A DNA stretch of 64,000 bases from Pyrocephalus nanus (lineage: Eukaryota > Chordata > Aves > Passeriformes > Tyrannidae), in assembly GCA_038380795.1 (NCBI GenBank), contig CM076268.1, positions 1,847,501 to 1,911,500 of the forward strand, written 5' to 3'. Positions within the stretch are counted from its first letter, which is position 1, and each line of letters starts with the position of its first letter. The notes beneath the pieces were generated by a model. The model saw nothing but the letters and a program-made list of their open reading frames with translations, searched no databases and was not told where the DNA came from. The position numbers were made by a program, and so were the translations under genes. Positions 13,383-26,900 of this stretch are shown here, in pieces.

Positions 13383-14825
13383 GTGGCTGGGAGACTGGAG
13401 CTGGTGCAGAGATCTTAGAGTAGAGCAGGAAAAAAAGAGCAGCAGGTCAGCCCTCAGAAGGGATGAAAAGGATTTCCCAAGACCCAGAAGAGTGGGTAGA
13501 ACTTGCTGTTTCTTAGGAAATAGCTGACCTAGCTGGATTTGAGGACTCATCTTCGCTGGGGAGAGTTGCATAGATAAGTATGGTTTAATTTTACTCCTCT
13601 TTAAAAATTGCTTTGAGCTTTTTTCTCTTTACAAAGCCAGTTGATGTGCCTGTTACCGGTATAAAAACTGGTATAGGAGAGGTTTTTAAAGCCCTTGAGC
13701 TTCAGAAAATTCACCCTAAGAAAAGCTTTGGGCTGCTGCACTTCTGTGTTCTGGCTGGGCTTATTATCCTGCAGAAAACTGATCCCCGTGTCTGCTTTCA
13801 CCAGCCCTTCTCTGAGTCCCAATAAACCTGAAATGACCAATGCAAAGCCAGGGCCAAACTTCCCAGCAAGTCTGATAGGGGCTAAAAAACTTAAAGAAAA
13901 AAAGAACAGTGAAACACTCTGTGGAAAAAGGAGTGTGGTTTGAAAGAAGTGAGACAAATTATGTAGCCATAAAAGGCTTCTGAGTCGTCTTAGTACAGTC
14001 AGAGATCACAATTCCTGCTTTCCCTTTCAGTGCATGATGAAAGGTGCCCACACAAATAATTTACTTTCTGTAGAGCAGTGTAACCTCAACATTTTATTTT
14101 GATGCTCTTCGTTTCAAAATAATGTAATTATAAAACCATGGGGGGTTTTGGCTTGTTTGGATGGGGTTTTTTTGTTTGCTTTGTAAGAGAGCTAAAAGAT
14201 GTAATAATGAAATCAAAAGGAGTCTGTTTTGGTGGAATGTGACTTTTCTGATATAGCTAGATTCTTCTTAAGCCTGACAGCCCATCCTGTTTTAGGAGCA
14301 AGTCTCTTTTGGAGATATTCTTTAAAGTTATCTGTTCTTTCCATCAGTAGAAGGAATTGTCTGGGCTGCTTCTTTCTCCCTGCTTTGTGATCCTGCAAAT
14401 AAGACAGTCATGCTTCAGAGTCTGAATCTTGGCATTTGAAAGACATTTTGGATTTGATATCTGGTATAAGATTTCTTCAGGGTAAAAGACCTGCTACGTG
14501 ATTTATGTAATCCCACAATATTATTGCACACTTTTCCTACCAAAAAAAAAAAAAAAAACCAACAAAGAAGACAATTTATTCTCCACAACAGTGTTTATAG
14601 AACTTTTATAAAGGTGTGGAATATAGACTTTTAAAAACCATTTTCTGAAGGGTGTATTTGTAAAGGTTTTATTACTAAAAATCCATGAGGTAGGATAGCA
14701 ATGTATTAATAAGGACAATTCATACCTATTTAAATCTGGAGGAAGTTTTAAATCAGCAGAACTCTTCTGGGGGAGGCCATAATTTCCAAGTGTGAAAAAC
14801 TCATATCTTTCCTTGTTGTTTTCAG

Positions 14826-14934
14826 TTTTACAGAATTTTTGGATCCATTCCAGCGGGTGATCCAGCCAGAAGAGATCTGGCTGTACAAAAATCCCTTGGT
14901 GCAATCAGACAACATCCCTACACGTCTCATGTTT
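14826..14934 (+). CDS. PLPP4: PLPP4 coding exon 2
   Basis: The acceptor is TTTTCAG at 14819-14825 and the donor is GTAAGT at 14935. The first base completes a valine codon begun in exon 1 (phase 2). It is followed by 36 codons, from [10 protein letters not shown] through NIPTRLMF, and the exon ends at a codon boundary. It encodes the end of the first membrane segment and the loop to the second, about residues 19-55. The sequence is essentially identical to the human protein as I remember it, which argues for strong constraint. Confidence 0.95.
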
Positions 14935-17900
14935 GTAAGTACCAAAGGCTTGTTGCTCGTTTGGTGGCTGTAAACTAAGTACACTTTCCTTTGTTAAGCA
15001 CTAGGAAATCTTTTGGAAGTGGAGGATGTTCCTTTAATTCTAAAAACAACTCTTTTCCCAACCAGGGATGTCCAAAATGACAAAATGTGGCAAATCATGG
15101 GGAGTTCGTAAAAAGCAGCATTAGCAGGTGGCTGAATTTATGAATGTTGATTTTTCTGTAGATTTAAGGTAGTTTTAGCTTAGAGGAATGCTAAAGAAAT
15201 GAGTGGAGAGGCTTTTTCAGTTAGCTGGTTGGGTGACCTGACAAAACCTCTCCATGCTTTTATTAGTTGAAGTGCTTAAATTCTGTGATCCAGTTTGGTT
15301 TAGGTGTGTTAGACACTGAGATATTTGACTCCAAAGAGTCCTTTTTTTCCTCCCCCAAAGGCAAAAATTTTGTTTTAGCTTCTGCCAACTCGTGCTCTAA
15401 ATATCTGATATTACTGCCCTGCTCAGCACACATTGACATGGGGACTGAGCTGTTTTGGTTTTTTGATAACCTTCACTAGCAATGATTAACAATCATAATT
15501 GTATCTACGAGTGCAGTAAGGTAGGACCACTACAGAAATGCTAAGAAATTATGGGTAAAGGCCAGGCTGTTAAAAGAAGTCAGTCAGTCTTTGCAAAAGC
15601 TGCATCAAAAGTGGAGATTTTTTGGGAATGGGCATGGCAGGTGGCATCAAATCCTGGTTCCCTCACCATTTCCTTGAGCCTTCAGTGAAGCCAGGATTTT
15701 CCTTTTCAGACTGGAATTTGGAATAAATGCCAATCAGCTATATAATTTCTCCTAATTTTTTTTAAAGGCTTAGGCCTTCAGTTATGAAAAAAATTTAATT
15801 AAGTAAGGAACAACTGGAAGGTTCTTCCAGTTTATGAGGTGCCGAATATCCCAGCCTTCTAAGGAAGAGGCCGAGGGCCTGGTTTTAAATTTGCCAACAT
15901 ATCATTTATATTGGATTAAGAAGCAGCTCTATTATGGACTTTTTCAGCCTGGATGAATGAAAATCCATGGTTTTCCTGAAGTGGAAGATAGCTGTGTAGA
16001 AAAACAACAACAAACAAATGAAAAACAAACAAGCAAAACCAACCCCCAAAGCAAACATTAAATTGTTGTGCTAGGAAAGGCTGAATTGAATTCTGCTGGT
16101 TTTCCTTATGCTGAGCATTACTTTGCCACGTGATTTCTCTGATCCAATAGTGGATCATTGTGCAGGGTTTGCTGCAGATGGTGGAACTGTTTTTCAAACC
16201 AGTTGTGATATTCATTAGTCCATCCTCTTGTTCTCCAGGCAGTAGCCACCGGGAAGCACAATTTTGGGATTTACCTGCAATACATTTCCCTGTTGAGCAC
16301 TTCCCATAGCCAGCTTTTATAAACTTCATGGTGGGTGGAACTTCCAGGCAGATCTGTCAGGAAATTTTGCATGGTCTGTGTTCTGCTCTCAGGCTTTAAA
16401 CATGTCAGAACTCAGTGAACAGCTTCTGAAGTGAAGAAACTGAGATAATTTCTAGATTTATTTTTTTTTCTGATTTATGTAATAAAAAAGAAGAAAAATC
16501 TTACTCTGGCACTGATCACAAGCTTTCATTATTTGAAGAATTTCTTGCCACTAGTGGTGTCCTCAGATATTGAAACCTATGGCTGTGGCTCACCAGAAAG
16601 CAATCGCTGTGAACTGCAGGATTAATTGACACAGTGAGAGATTTGAACTGAGGAGAAACGCTGGGAATGCTCCAAACCCAAATCCAGACGAGACAAAGCT
16701 GATTTCTGCACGAGGTAGCCAGGGATGGAAAGACCTGAGCCTTGTTCTGTCTAGCAGTGAATATCCCTTGTCTTGGAAAGTATAAGGCACTGCCAGCTTC
16801 CCTTGAATGCCTGGAAGTGTGTGGGAGTCCCTGCAACTCCAGCATATCCCTGACTTGCCAGGATTTATAATGAATGAGAGAGGATTTTTTTGCCCATGTT
16901 TCACAAAAGCCAGGCAATGTTGGAGTATTTCACTGCTGGAAAAGAACACGTTGCTGAAATGCAGCTGAGGAGAGCGTTGCTCATCAGGATGTTGCCAGAT
17001 CTGTTGTAGGGATGAGCCATACAGAATCCTTCTGCAAAATAAATTAAAAGGAGGCTTTAGCAAGCCAGGATTTCTTTGTATGTGCATTTTGCTGCAGAAT
17101 AAAAAGCACCTTCCAGCTAATGTTTTTGTGTAAGGAACAGTAATGTGCTGCAAACATGAACAGTTCATTTCTCTCTCAAATTCACATTTGTGAATTATGA
17201 GGAAGTCTGCAGTTTTACCAGATTCCTGAAGATTGAAGTGGTTTGGAACAAGCTGCCACTTGAATGCTGTTCTTTGTTGACATTTGCTGCTGCTCCTGCA
17301 TGTTCAAAAGATTTCTAACTCCATTAAACCACCACTCTCAGCCTGTCAGCCTTGGCTGTATTTCTACATGTTTTTCAACAGTGGGATGCAGATATCTTTC
17401 TCCTTTTCTTTCCTTAAGGATGGCAATCCTTACTTTTTAGAACAAAATCAGTAATTCCAGGTTTTGCTTTAACTTTTCTTTTTTTTTTTTATATTTCACT
17501 CTCTGTCTCTGAGAGCAGAAATTAAACTAATTAAAATGCTGAGGATAGAGAGAAGTGAATGTTTCTGGAGCAGTAACACAGCATTGGCCTCTGAACTTGA
17601 ATCTCACACACACCATGGGCAGAAGGGAATTTTAAGTAGAAATGGTGCATCTTTTTGCACAGAACTTGGTGCCTGCCTTTCTAAATGTAGATAAGGGGAA
17701 CAGACTCCAGACTGTGTTTTAATCTGTGTGGCTCACTGGGTTAGATAATATTTTGCTGATGTAGGTGAGGGGCAGCTGGTGCAAGATGCACAGCCAAAAT
17801 AGCAAAGGTAGTGCCCTCTCATGTTGTTTCCCACTCAGATATTCTAAAAGTCCTCATAAAATGAGAACTGGGATTAATCAGTGTTATGAAGATTGAGTCA

Positions 17901-20900
17901 CACCTCTTTTGTCATATCTGTCCTCTCTGTTTTTTATTTCAGTGGGGGCTCTTTAGGAACTAAGGCACTGTTCAGCCTCAATAAAAATAACAGAATCTTA
18001 ATGAGCCCTGGCACCCCATGTGCCATTTACAGCTTAATTTTGGCCTTGTTTTAAAAATCAAACAAACCAACCAATAAGCAAGAAAACAGTCATTTCCACT
18101 CTTCTTTAAGAGAATAAATGCTTTTGAAAGACTTGGATTTATCTTTGAACGGGTGTGGTTGTGAAGAGGTTTGTAGGGTCAAGAAGAGAATCAGTTAATT
18201 TAGGCTGGAACCAGCAAGAAGCAACAAACACAAGTTGCCTTTAACCTCTGCAGCTGAAAGTCTGAGCCAGAAGGGACGATGGAAGGACCAGTTGGGAACA
18301 AAATCGTGGTTCCCATGGCAGGCTGGTAATGGAAAACTCCCTGGTGCTGAGCTTGGGACAAACTGCTGTGTCTCTCTGGAGAAAGGCAGTAAATACCTGC
18401 TCTGGGAGGCCAGACTGCAGCATGCAGACACTACACCAAGATGCCTTCTGGCTCACATTTACAGGGAATCATCACAGTCCAGACTGCTCTGAGATAGTAG
18501 AGGTGCTGTTCCTGGAAACCAGGGGTGTGCACTGATGCACAGATGCCATCCCAGCTTCCTTGGAGGAGGAATCCTGTCCTGCAGCACTGACAGTAAAAGA
18601 ATAAAGTTCTGCTTAACCAGTGACTGTGCTTGTAGGTGCTCAGGTGTTGTTTTTCTGCTTCTGAACAAAGTCAAGCAGTTTGCTCCACATCCAACACAAG
18701 AAAGAATCACAAAGGCAAGATTTTCCCGATGCCTTCAAGGATGACAGTTAAAAAGAAAAGGAAAAGTAAGATAAAGAGCACTTTAAGGTGGTAGGAGTTT
18801 GGTGCTGAGCACACAGCCTGCATGGGCTGCCTCCCAAAGCAATGCTCAGCCTGGAAAAAAAATGTACAATTTCTGTGTATGAATTTTGTGGGCCTTACAG
18901 AGTGTTACTTTCTCATTTGAGCAGCTGACATTTTAAACACTGCTCTAAGCAATTACAAATCAATTATAACCCCTGGCTATATTAGAATTTTAATGTGTTC
19001 GTTGCTCCGTGGTTGCAAAGACGAATCATCCCATTTTATTGAAGGTCAGGAGCTGGATAAAGATCATTCAGCCTCCCAGTTTAAGTAGAGCTAACTGAAG
19101 CTAATTATTAATCAGCTGGGCTGGCAGGGAATTGATGCTCTCACAAGTGTTTGTTATCTCTTACAGGCCATTTCGTTCCTCACCCCACTCGCAGTCATCT
19201 TTGTGGTGAAAATAATCCGTCGAACAGACAAGACTGAAATTAAAGAGGCTTTCTTAGGTAATGTATGTCACACTTCAAAGATGGAAAATGGGGGATAGCT
19301 CTTGGAGATTGATTCCAGCTGTGGTCCAAGCCTTGAGGAAAACCTGTCTCTGTTCCAGCCCATCACAGAAGTTTTCTGTGCAGTTATAGTGAAAAGCCAG
19401 CTCACAAAAGCCTTAATTTTTAGGTATGTTTGTAGATGTACAAATTCTGTGCCTTAATTCCACGATCCAGCTTGCAAGGGCTGGAGTTTGATCAGCAAAG
19501 ACAAGTCCATCTGAGAGACTCTTCAGATGCATATTTTTCTGTCACACCCCATCTGTTACTTACCTCTTATTTATACTTGCAGCTCTTGTAAATTAAGGGT
19601 TTGCCTGGAAAGTCCTGTGAGATTCAGCCCTTTAGTGTAGGAAATTGCTCCTCTCATTGTTTTCTCTGAGCTTCCCAGTGAATTTACTGTTACCCATTGC
19701 AAAATCCGTGATCTTGGCTCAGCGTTTCTAATTAAAAGCTGATGTTTCATCTTAAACTGCCCATGGAATTAGAGATGCTGTTTGTCCTGGACTGTGAACT
19801 GCAGTGCTTTGGGTGAGGTCTAATTACGGCTGTGGGCAGAAAATTTGAGCATTGAACAGTGGGGAGAGTAAGTGTTAAGCTGTTCCAGCTAATTCTGCCT
19901 CTTCCTATCTCTTGAAATCTTGCAGTGATACATGCCCAGATCCTTTTTACATAGATATTACCAGACCAATATTGACTAAAGCACTTCCACTGGCTGAAGA
20001 TACTTTGAAGCACTAAGAGCTGCCAATGTTTCTGTTGGCATTACGTTTGAAATATGCCTCATTCTGAAATTCTGTTTTACTGGCTAATTTACACTTTAAT
20101 TTATTGGCCCTTACATAGTAAACCCAAAGCAACACTCAGCCTTGCCTTAGCTAGATAGGATGGAAATGGCACCATGTATCTGCCTGTGAAAAAATCTTTC
20201 TACACAAGGCTGCCTTTCCTTAGCTCCTTCTTTCTCCAGCTGCTCTAGCACAAGTGTGAAACGTTCCTAGCTTTGTTTTGGCTGCTGCCAGTCATTTGCA
20301 GTAAGTTCTGAAGTGTCTTGCAGTGATATTTCACTGGCAAGTCCCTTCAGTAGAAAAAACTCTTCGTTCATAAAATGCATACAGTCACAGTTCTGAGCTT
20401 CACTTTCCCTTGTGGAAGAATGAAGGGACCTTGGGGTGGTTTCTCCATCACTTATTCTCACCTTTTTGTTCTTAAACCACTTTTTTTTTTTTTCCTGCTG
20501 TTTTGCCTTCTGTTCTGATACCCTCTGTAAGGAATATGCAGCAGTGAAAGTGTGGTTCTGTCAGGTGTGCAGTGAACAATCAAGGTAAAGCTCAACAAAA
20601 AGAGTAAATTATACTGCATGTCTGCCAAAGTAAACTTTAAAAGGGGAAATTAGTGTTGTGATCTTGCTGCTCTTATGCATTTGGCTTTGTGGAAAATTTC
20701 CCCATGGAATTACCATCCAAAACTGAGACAAAACAATTGAGGGGGGCAAAAAAGAGCATGGAATTGAGTGGTCACTGTGAAAAGAGACTGAAAGAGGAAG
20801 ACTTTTTTTGACAATACGAATGTCTCTAGGATTGAGTTGTTTTATAAGTTGTTTTATTTTTGCTGGCAGCTATTGCTATAATCTGAGAAAACCCTTATTT

Positions 20901-23900
20901 TTGCTTTGAAGAAAGACCTACTTTTTTTTTTTAAACTTTAAAATTGGATCCTATAACACACATTTTGATGATTTATAGCATCCTCAGGCAAAGGTTTTCT
21001 GGGTGAGTGCTGCTGAGGTGCAGCATCTGGGGCAGCAGCCCAACGAGGACATAGCTCATGGAGCTGTCAGAATCAACAGTTATATTACTGTAAATGTTGT
21101 CCTGGAAATCAGAGATTTACCTAATAACTTTTTTCTAATGGGAGATAAAATTCAGTGGCTCTTGTTTTGTAAGAGAGAGCTACGGTGTGGACTGCAGAAT
21201 TAAAGCAGTTTTAACCCAAAAGGAGTCTTTATGCCTGAAATCAAGGCAGGGATCTCCACAGGCTTGAGATGAGTTTCTTCACAAAGTGTAGGGACTTGGC
21301 ATGCAACTACAAATTAAAAAAGATAATTCAGTCCTACCTAGTAGGTAGGTCCCTGTTTATTACTCCAATTTTATTAGAAAAATTGGTTAACCCTGGGAGC
21401 AAAATGTAAGGGGAAACATTGAGGTTTTTATTCCAAACATCCACATCCTTTTGCAAGGGGAAAAAAAATACCCAAACAAACCATCCAATTCTAGTTTTAG
21501 CCATAAGGCAATTCTTTAGCTTGAAATTGGACTGTTTAATATATACATACATGAACACTCACACATGTGTATATATGTATATAAATATATATATTACATA
21601 TAGGTTCTTACAGGAATTCCCCTTCACCCAAAGAGCCCAAGATTTCCATCTAGTAGATTACAAAACTAAAAAATTTTAAACCCACAGCGCTTTATTCTCC
21701 GATTTTTTTCCATTTGATGATTTATGCCTGTGCAAATGGCATGACAGGAAAGCTGGCTTTGTTTAGGGAAATAAGATTTCTCAAGAGTAAAAGCAGAACC
21801 AAGTAAGTCATGATTATTGTGATGCTTTGGGGTCTGTTCTTAGTCTGGGTAATGAGAAAAACAGAAGGCTGCAAAGTTTTCAGTCCAGTAAAGGTTTCAG
21901 TCTGGGAATCAAATGCTGTAATGCTGCAATTTATTGCTTGGTATTTAGGTTATTATTGTTTTGTTTGTTCATTCTGTTTTGTAGCTGTTTCCCTGGCTCT
22001 GGCTCTGAATGGTGTCTGCACAAACACAATTAAATTAATAGTGGGAAGGTAAGTCTTGTCATGTTATAAATGATAGCTTTAAATATTAAGATAAATGGAG
22101 ACAGATTGACGGCCACAATACATCTCAATAAATAGATGGCTGCTGTTGCAAAGCTCGTGGAGACAGAACAGCCCCCTGAGAAGCTGTTTTTGCCTGGTGC
22201 AGGTGTTGGACAACTTCATTATGTGGCATCCCACTGTGGCAGGAATCCGTGCCCTTGTGCTCTGTCATTTGTTGGAGGAGCTGGCAGATCCAGACAAGTG
22301 AGGGGTCTGAGAGGAGCGGTGTGAGCTGAAATCAGTTCATTAAATTGGCAGCACGGAAGGGAAGGGTCTCAGCGTGTGGGAGCTCAGATGCCAGTGCCCC
22401 TGGTCTGATTAAGTGGGAATCAGCTGAGCCTCTGTATAACCCAGTGCCTGCATTCTGTGAGAAGCACATTTACTGAGTGTGGTGTTTGCAGGAGACACCC
22501 ACACCCATGGCAGAGCAAACCTTGGAGTTAGGCAAAAAGTGAACTCCTAGGCAGGACATTTTTTTTTTAAGCATAAATTTGAAGGAAGGGCTCAGAAAAA
22601 TACAGCAAACAAAACTCCCTGAAAAGGTATTTTTTGGCTCTTTATCAAAACTTTGAATAATTTCAGCCGAAAAATACATATTTTACTTAAATTTATAGCC
22701 TATTTAATAGAGTCCAATGCTGCTTTTGTTGTTGACCTCTTTTGCAGCATTTGAGGGAGCAATATGTGGTTTCTGATGAACCCTCTCTGCTGTGGTACTG
22801 ATGCCCTTTCAGTAATGGTATTTGGTACTTTTATTTTAAGAGTGTTTTTGAAATAATTCAGAATTTTGCCTGCACTCCAAGCCAGCTGGAGGCTTTCTCA
22901 TCTTGTGTCTCTAAGCCTGTGATCCTTCCCTTTGCTTCTCTGGGGGGTTTGTTAGCCCAGGGTCAGGATGACACCAGCCAAGCCAGCTCAGAGCTGGGTC
23001 ACAAGAAACTCAAAGGTCTGTTCAATGCACTTAGACAGTCAGCATCAAGGCTGGCATTAGAATCTGGTGGTTGTTCTGATGCCAGCCTTGTAGCCTAAGT
23101 TGTAGTCTGGGTGTATTGGCAAGACTTGGGAAAATTTGTGGGTAGTGCCATTGCCTTGCTCTGTCGCTGAGGTGCAAGAGTAACCCTGCATGTGTGTTTT
23201 TAGAGACAGCTCCCACCTTCATGCTGTGCTGGAAGCTTCCCTGCCTGCAGAAAATGTGGCCTTGCATTGACAGACATGGTTTAGAGGTGGATTTGCCAGT
23301 GTTAGCTTTGCTGTTGGAGTTTTAAGGGTCTTTCCCAACCCAAACTCCTTGATTTCTGTTGCTGTGTTAAAGCTGAAGGGAATGAACTCTGTGTGTAATG
23401 AACAGTAAATGTAATAATCACTTTGAGGTTTTTCTGTTACTACAGCTTTTATATTTTTAATATCCATGGTGTTTTTTGTAGACCGCGTCCCGATTTCTTT
23501 TACCGCTGCTTTCCAGATGGAGTAATGAACTCTGAAATGCACTGCACAGGTGATCCAGATCTGGTGTCTGAAGGCAGAAAAAGCTTTCCCAGTATCCACT
23601 CTTCCTGTAAGTTCATTTAAATACAGTGCCTCTGTTTATTTTGTTATATTCCACTGCAGTATGGACAGTACAGTCACTTGTTGTTCTTTTGGCTTTGAGG
23701 TGGTTTCTCATCAGTAAAATAACTTGATTACTGTGAGCTTGTTTGGGTTCTTTGGCCAGGATTGTTTGTTGCCTTCTGGGGTTCTGCTGCTGAGAACTGC
23801 CAGTTGAGTACCAGTAAGTTGTATCTGTGGAATTTGTTTTTCTGATCTTTTTTCAAAGTAGTGACTTCAGATTGCCTAATTGTGCAGAACTGTGTTAGAA

Positions 23901-26900
23901 ACAAGTTGGGTAACGAGATGAAGGAAATTGTTGTGAGTTAATCTTGCTTCCTTTTTCTTGTTTGAGTGCTAGAAATGGATAAGAGAGTAATAAATGTTTG
24001 TGGATTAGCTCTGTAGTTCTAAACCACAATCCAACTCAGCTGTCTCAAATTTTGTTTGTAAGCTTTGATTACATTAAACAGACAATATCAATTACTGTTT
24101 AAAACAGTGTTTTTCTGTTTGCAGTCTGCCTTCAGATCTGCTCACCACACTTACCTGCAGTCCTCTGGGTCAAGTATTTTGTCATTGTATTAAAGACAAA
24201 CACAAGTAGTAACCAAGAGTCCTTGGCACACCCTGAAGGGCTCGGTCCCTGTGCCAGGGGGGCAGCCAGAAAATGCAGCCTGGGGTGTTTCTTTAACCTG
24301 GTGGTGGCTGTACAAGCACCGAGCTGTGGTGCTGCAGCTCACACGAAATGTCTTGGGTGTATTTAGATGGAAGTTCTTGGAACAGCTTCCTCCATCACTG
24401 ACATAAGCTTAGCACGGGGCTGAGTTGAGTGTATTTCCCACTACAAAGCCTTTTATTAAAATGGGATAAGAATGAAGGATATTATATGTGCAGTAATTTT
24501 TATCAGTTGGTAAGTGTGTGTTAGAGGGAGGCAATTCTGCAGCTGCTTGAACTGCTCATCTGTTTGAAGACTGATGTTATAATACCTAAGTCTCTGACAA
24601 GCCTTAAAATCCACACATATTTTCGTCTCATAATGGAGAAGGAAACCTTTAATTTATCTTTGACAGTCTCACAATGCTAACCCCTGCTCCTTCTGTGCAG
24701 CAAAATTGTTTTGATAACCAGGGTTGTCAGTATTATCTTATCAAGAATAGCTTATAGTTGTGATCATATGTTTAGTTTCTTGCTCTTTCCTCATCCCCAC
24801 TAGATTAAAGATTGAAAAGCAAAAAAAAATATGATGGGAAGCATACAATTATACTACCTTCCTGGACCTATGAAGCAATGAGGATGTTTGGGATATAATA
24901 GTTCATGTTTGTAAATTTTTCCATAATTCTGCATTTTCTTACCTCAGTTTTAAAAAGCTGTCCTTCCTGTCTTCTTAACATGTAGGTATTTGTAAACTTT
25001 CCTGTCAGAAACTCAGGCCAGATTTTTTTCCATGGCTCCTTTCTCCTCCCTTCAACATAAGATTGCTACTCCATAAAGTGAAGGAGTTTGGTTCTTCAGA
25101 TTTGTCGTCTTTTCTCTGTGTGTGGTGGAATTCACAAAACAGCATCAACAAATATTTTTTGTTTGTTTGTTTCTGTTACTGTTTGAGTCATTTTATTTTA
25201 TTTATTTTTTTTCTGTTTTCATGACTGCAGGAATGTAATTGGGGAGGATGAGAGTTGACATAAAGTATAATCCCTCTCCTGGAATGATGGTTACAAGTAG
25301 CCCACTGCAGTTTGGCATTTCCTGCTTGAACACAGGAGGAAAATAAATCCCAAATAAAAGCTGCTGGGGCAGCTCATGCAGCGAGGTCAGGAGCTTCAGT
25401 CAGGGGCCATTTTCATCTTCAAAGCACTTTTCTCTGAAGGCATTTCTTGGATAGGCTGTCACTCAAATGCTTTGTTATACCACAATCTGAAACCTCATCC
25501 ATGCTGAATGAGGCCCTTGATGAGGTCTGGGCTGCTGTGGGTGTTGTGCTGTGATGGATATCCACAGGGATGGATATCAGGAGTGACAACACTGACCCTG
25601 GGCACTCCAGAACAATGTTGGGAACTCCCTGTTAGCCCTGTGAGAGTGCCCTGAAAGAGGGGGGGGTTCTTGTTAGAGCACAGATGATTCTCTTGGCTTC
25701 ATCTCCCAAGGAGTGCCCGTAATACAAATGAGAAAAGTGTGTGGAGCACTCCTGTTTCGGTGCCAGCTGCAGTTCCCTGAGCTTTTAACTGGGAATATTT
25801 TGGCTTAGGATATGAATCCAGATCATCTTTCCAAGTTGGTGACACCAGGTTTTGGGTGCAGAGCTCTAGCTCAGAGGAGCAAAGACCTGATCTGTCTCAT
25901 TTTAACTGAAACTTTAACCTAGATTTCACCTGTGTAAATGAGGACAGACCACCAACAGCAAGCAAAAATGTGCTGCTAAAGTACTATGTGTTTATGTTAT
26001 AAACATAAATAAGACTCATTCAATGAGTCTTATTTCCAAAAAAACAGGAAAACATCGTGGTTAGATCAAACCTTAAATATTTGTATATGTTCACGTGTTT
26101 CTAGCACAGTAAGGAGACAAAAAATTAAAGGAACCAGACACCACCTTGTGAACAGAGGACTTGTTTCATAGCTCAGCAAGGAAGAGACCATTCTGATGTA
26201 AATATAGATGTGCAAGGGCTGCAAACCCCACAGTGTTGATTTCTGATCTGCTTGCCACGTAAACAGTCCCTGAGTGGCTTCTCTCCTGAAGTTGTTTTAG
26301 AAAAAATGTAGCAGCTCAGCAATACAGGCTTGTGGTTCAAATATTGTTCAGGAAAATGGGCTGTTTGGGTTAAAAGAAAAACCAAACTCGTAGACAGGCA
26401 GATATCTTCTATCTGCCATATCTGTAGTAATGAGGTCCTTGTACAAGCAACTGTGGGTAAATAATAGTTTTATTTAGAAACACCAAAAATCCCGTGTGAA
26501 TGAAATGCCAGATTCTTGACCCTGTTTGCTGTCTTAGGGGAAGTGATTAATTTATCATGATAAGACTCCCTTTAGGCTCTTATTCCTCTCAAAACATTTG
26601 CACACAGATTGCAATTGCCAGTCTTGGCTTCGGCTTTGTTTGGTGACTATTTTTAAATGTGTTATTTCTGAGTTGGTCAGAACTATTTTAAGCTGTATTT
26701 TTGCAGTTAAGGGATTGCTGCCTTAGATTGGAGGGAGCTGCATGAAGCTGGTTTTGGTACCTTTGTGCTGAAGATAAAAATACTGGCTTGGTGAGAGTTT
26801 AATTTACCCTCCTTGGAGCCTGTGCTGCTTATTGTTGGTAGTCAGTGGGAGATCAAGCCCATGATGGCCATGAAAAGCCACTTATAAATGTTAAAACTGA

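Larger units (their letters stand above)
1..14825 (+). other. PLPP4: PLPP4 intron 1, 3' portion
   Basis: This non-coding stretch ends at the exon 2 acceptor. I see no GC-rich promoter or CpG island and no segment able to encode the short N-terminus of PLPP4, so exon 1 lies upstream. It holds an LTR relic (3681-4175), a short CR1 fragment (13311-13382), an A/C-rich simple repeat (about 1098-1136), several A or T homopolymers and an unexplained open frame (10668-11288). No RNA gene was recognised. Confidence 0.85.

Noticed and set aside
1..14825. Search for PLPP4 exon 1 (start codon, MREL-type N-terminus)
   Set aside because: No stretch encodes the expected residues with a phase-2 donor, and no CpG-rich promoter is present, so it lies outside the window.
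16590..17168. 192-codon minus-strand open frame in intron 2
   Set aside because: No family resemblance, signal peptide or splice context, and a second long frame overlaps it on the same strand. Likely chance, though it was not tested for conservation.
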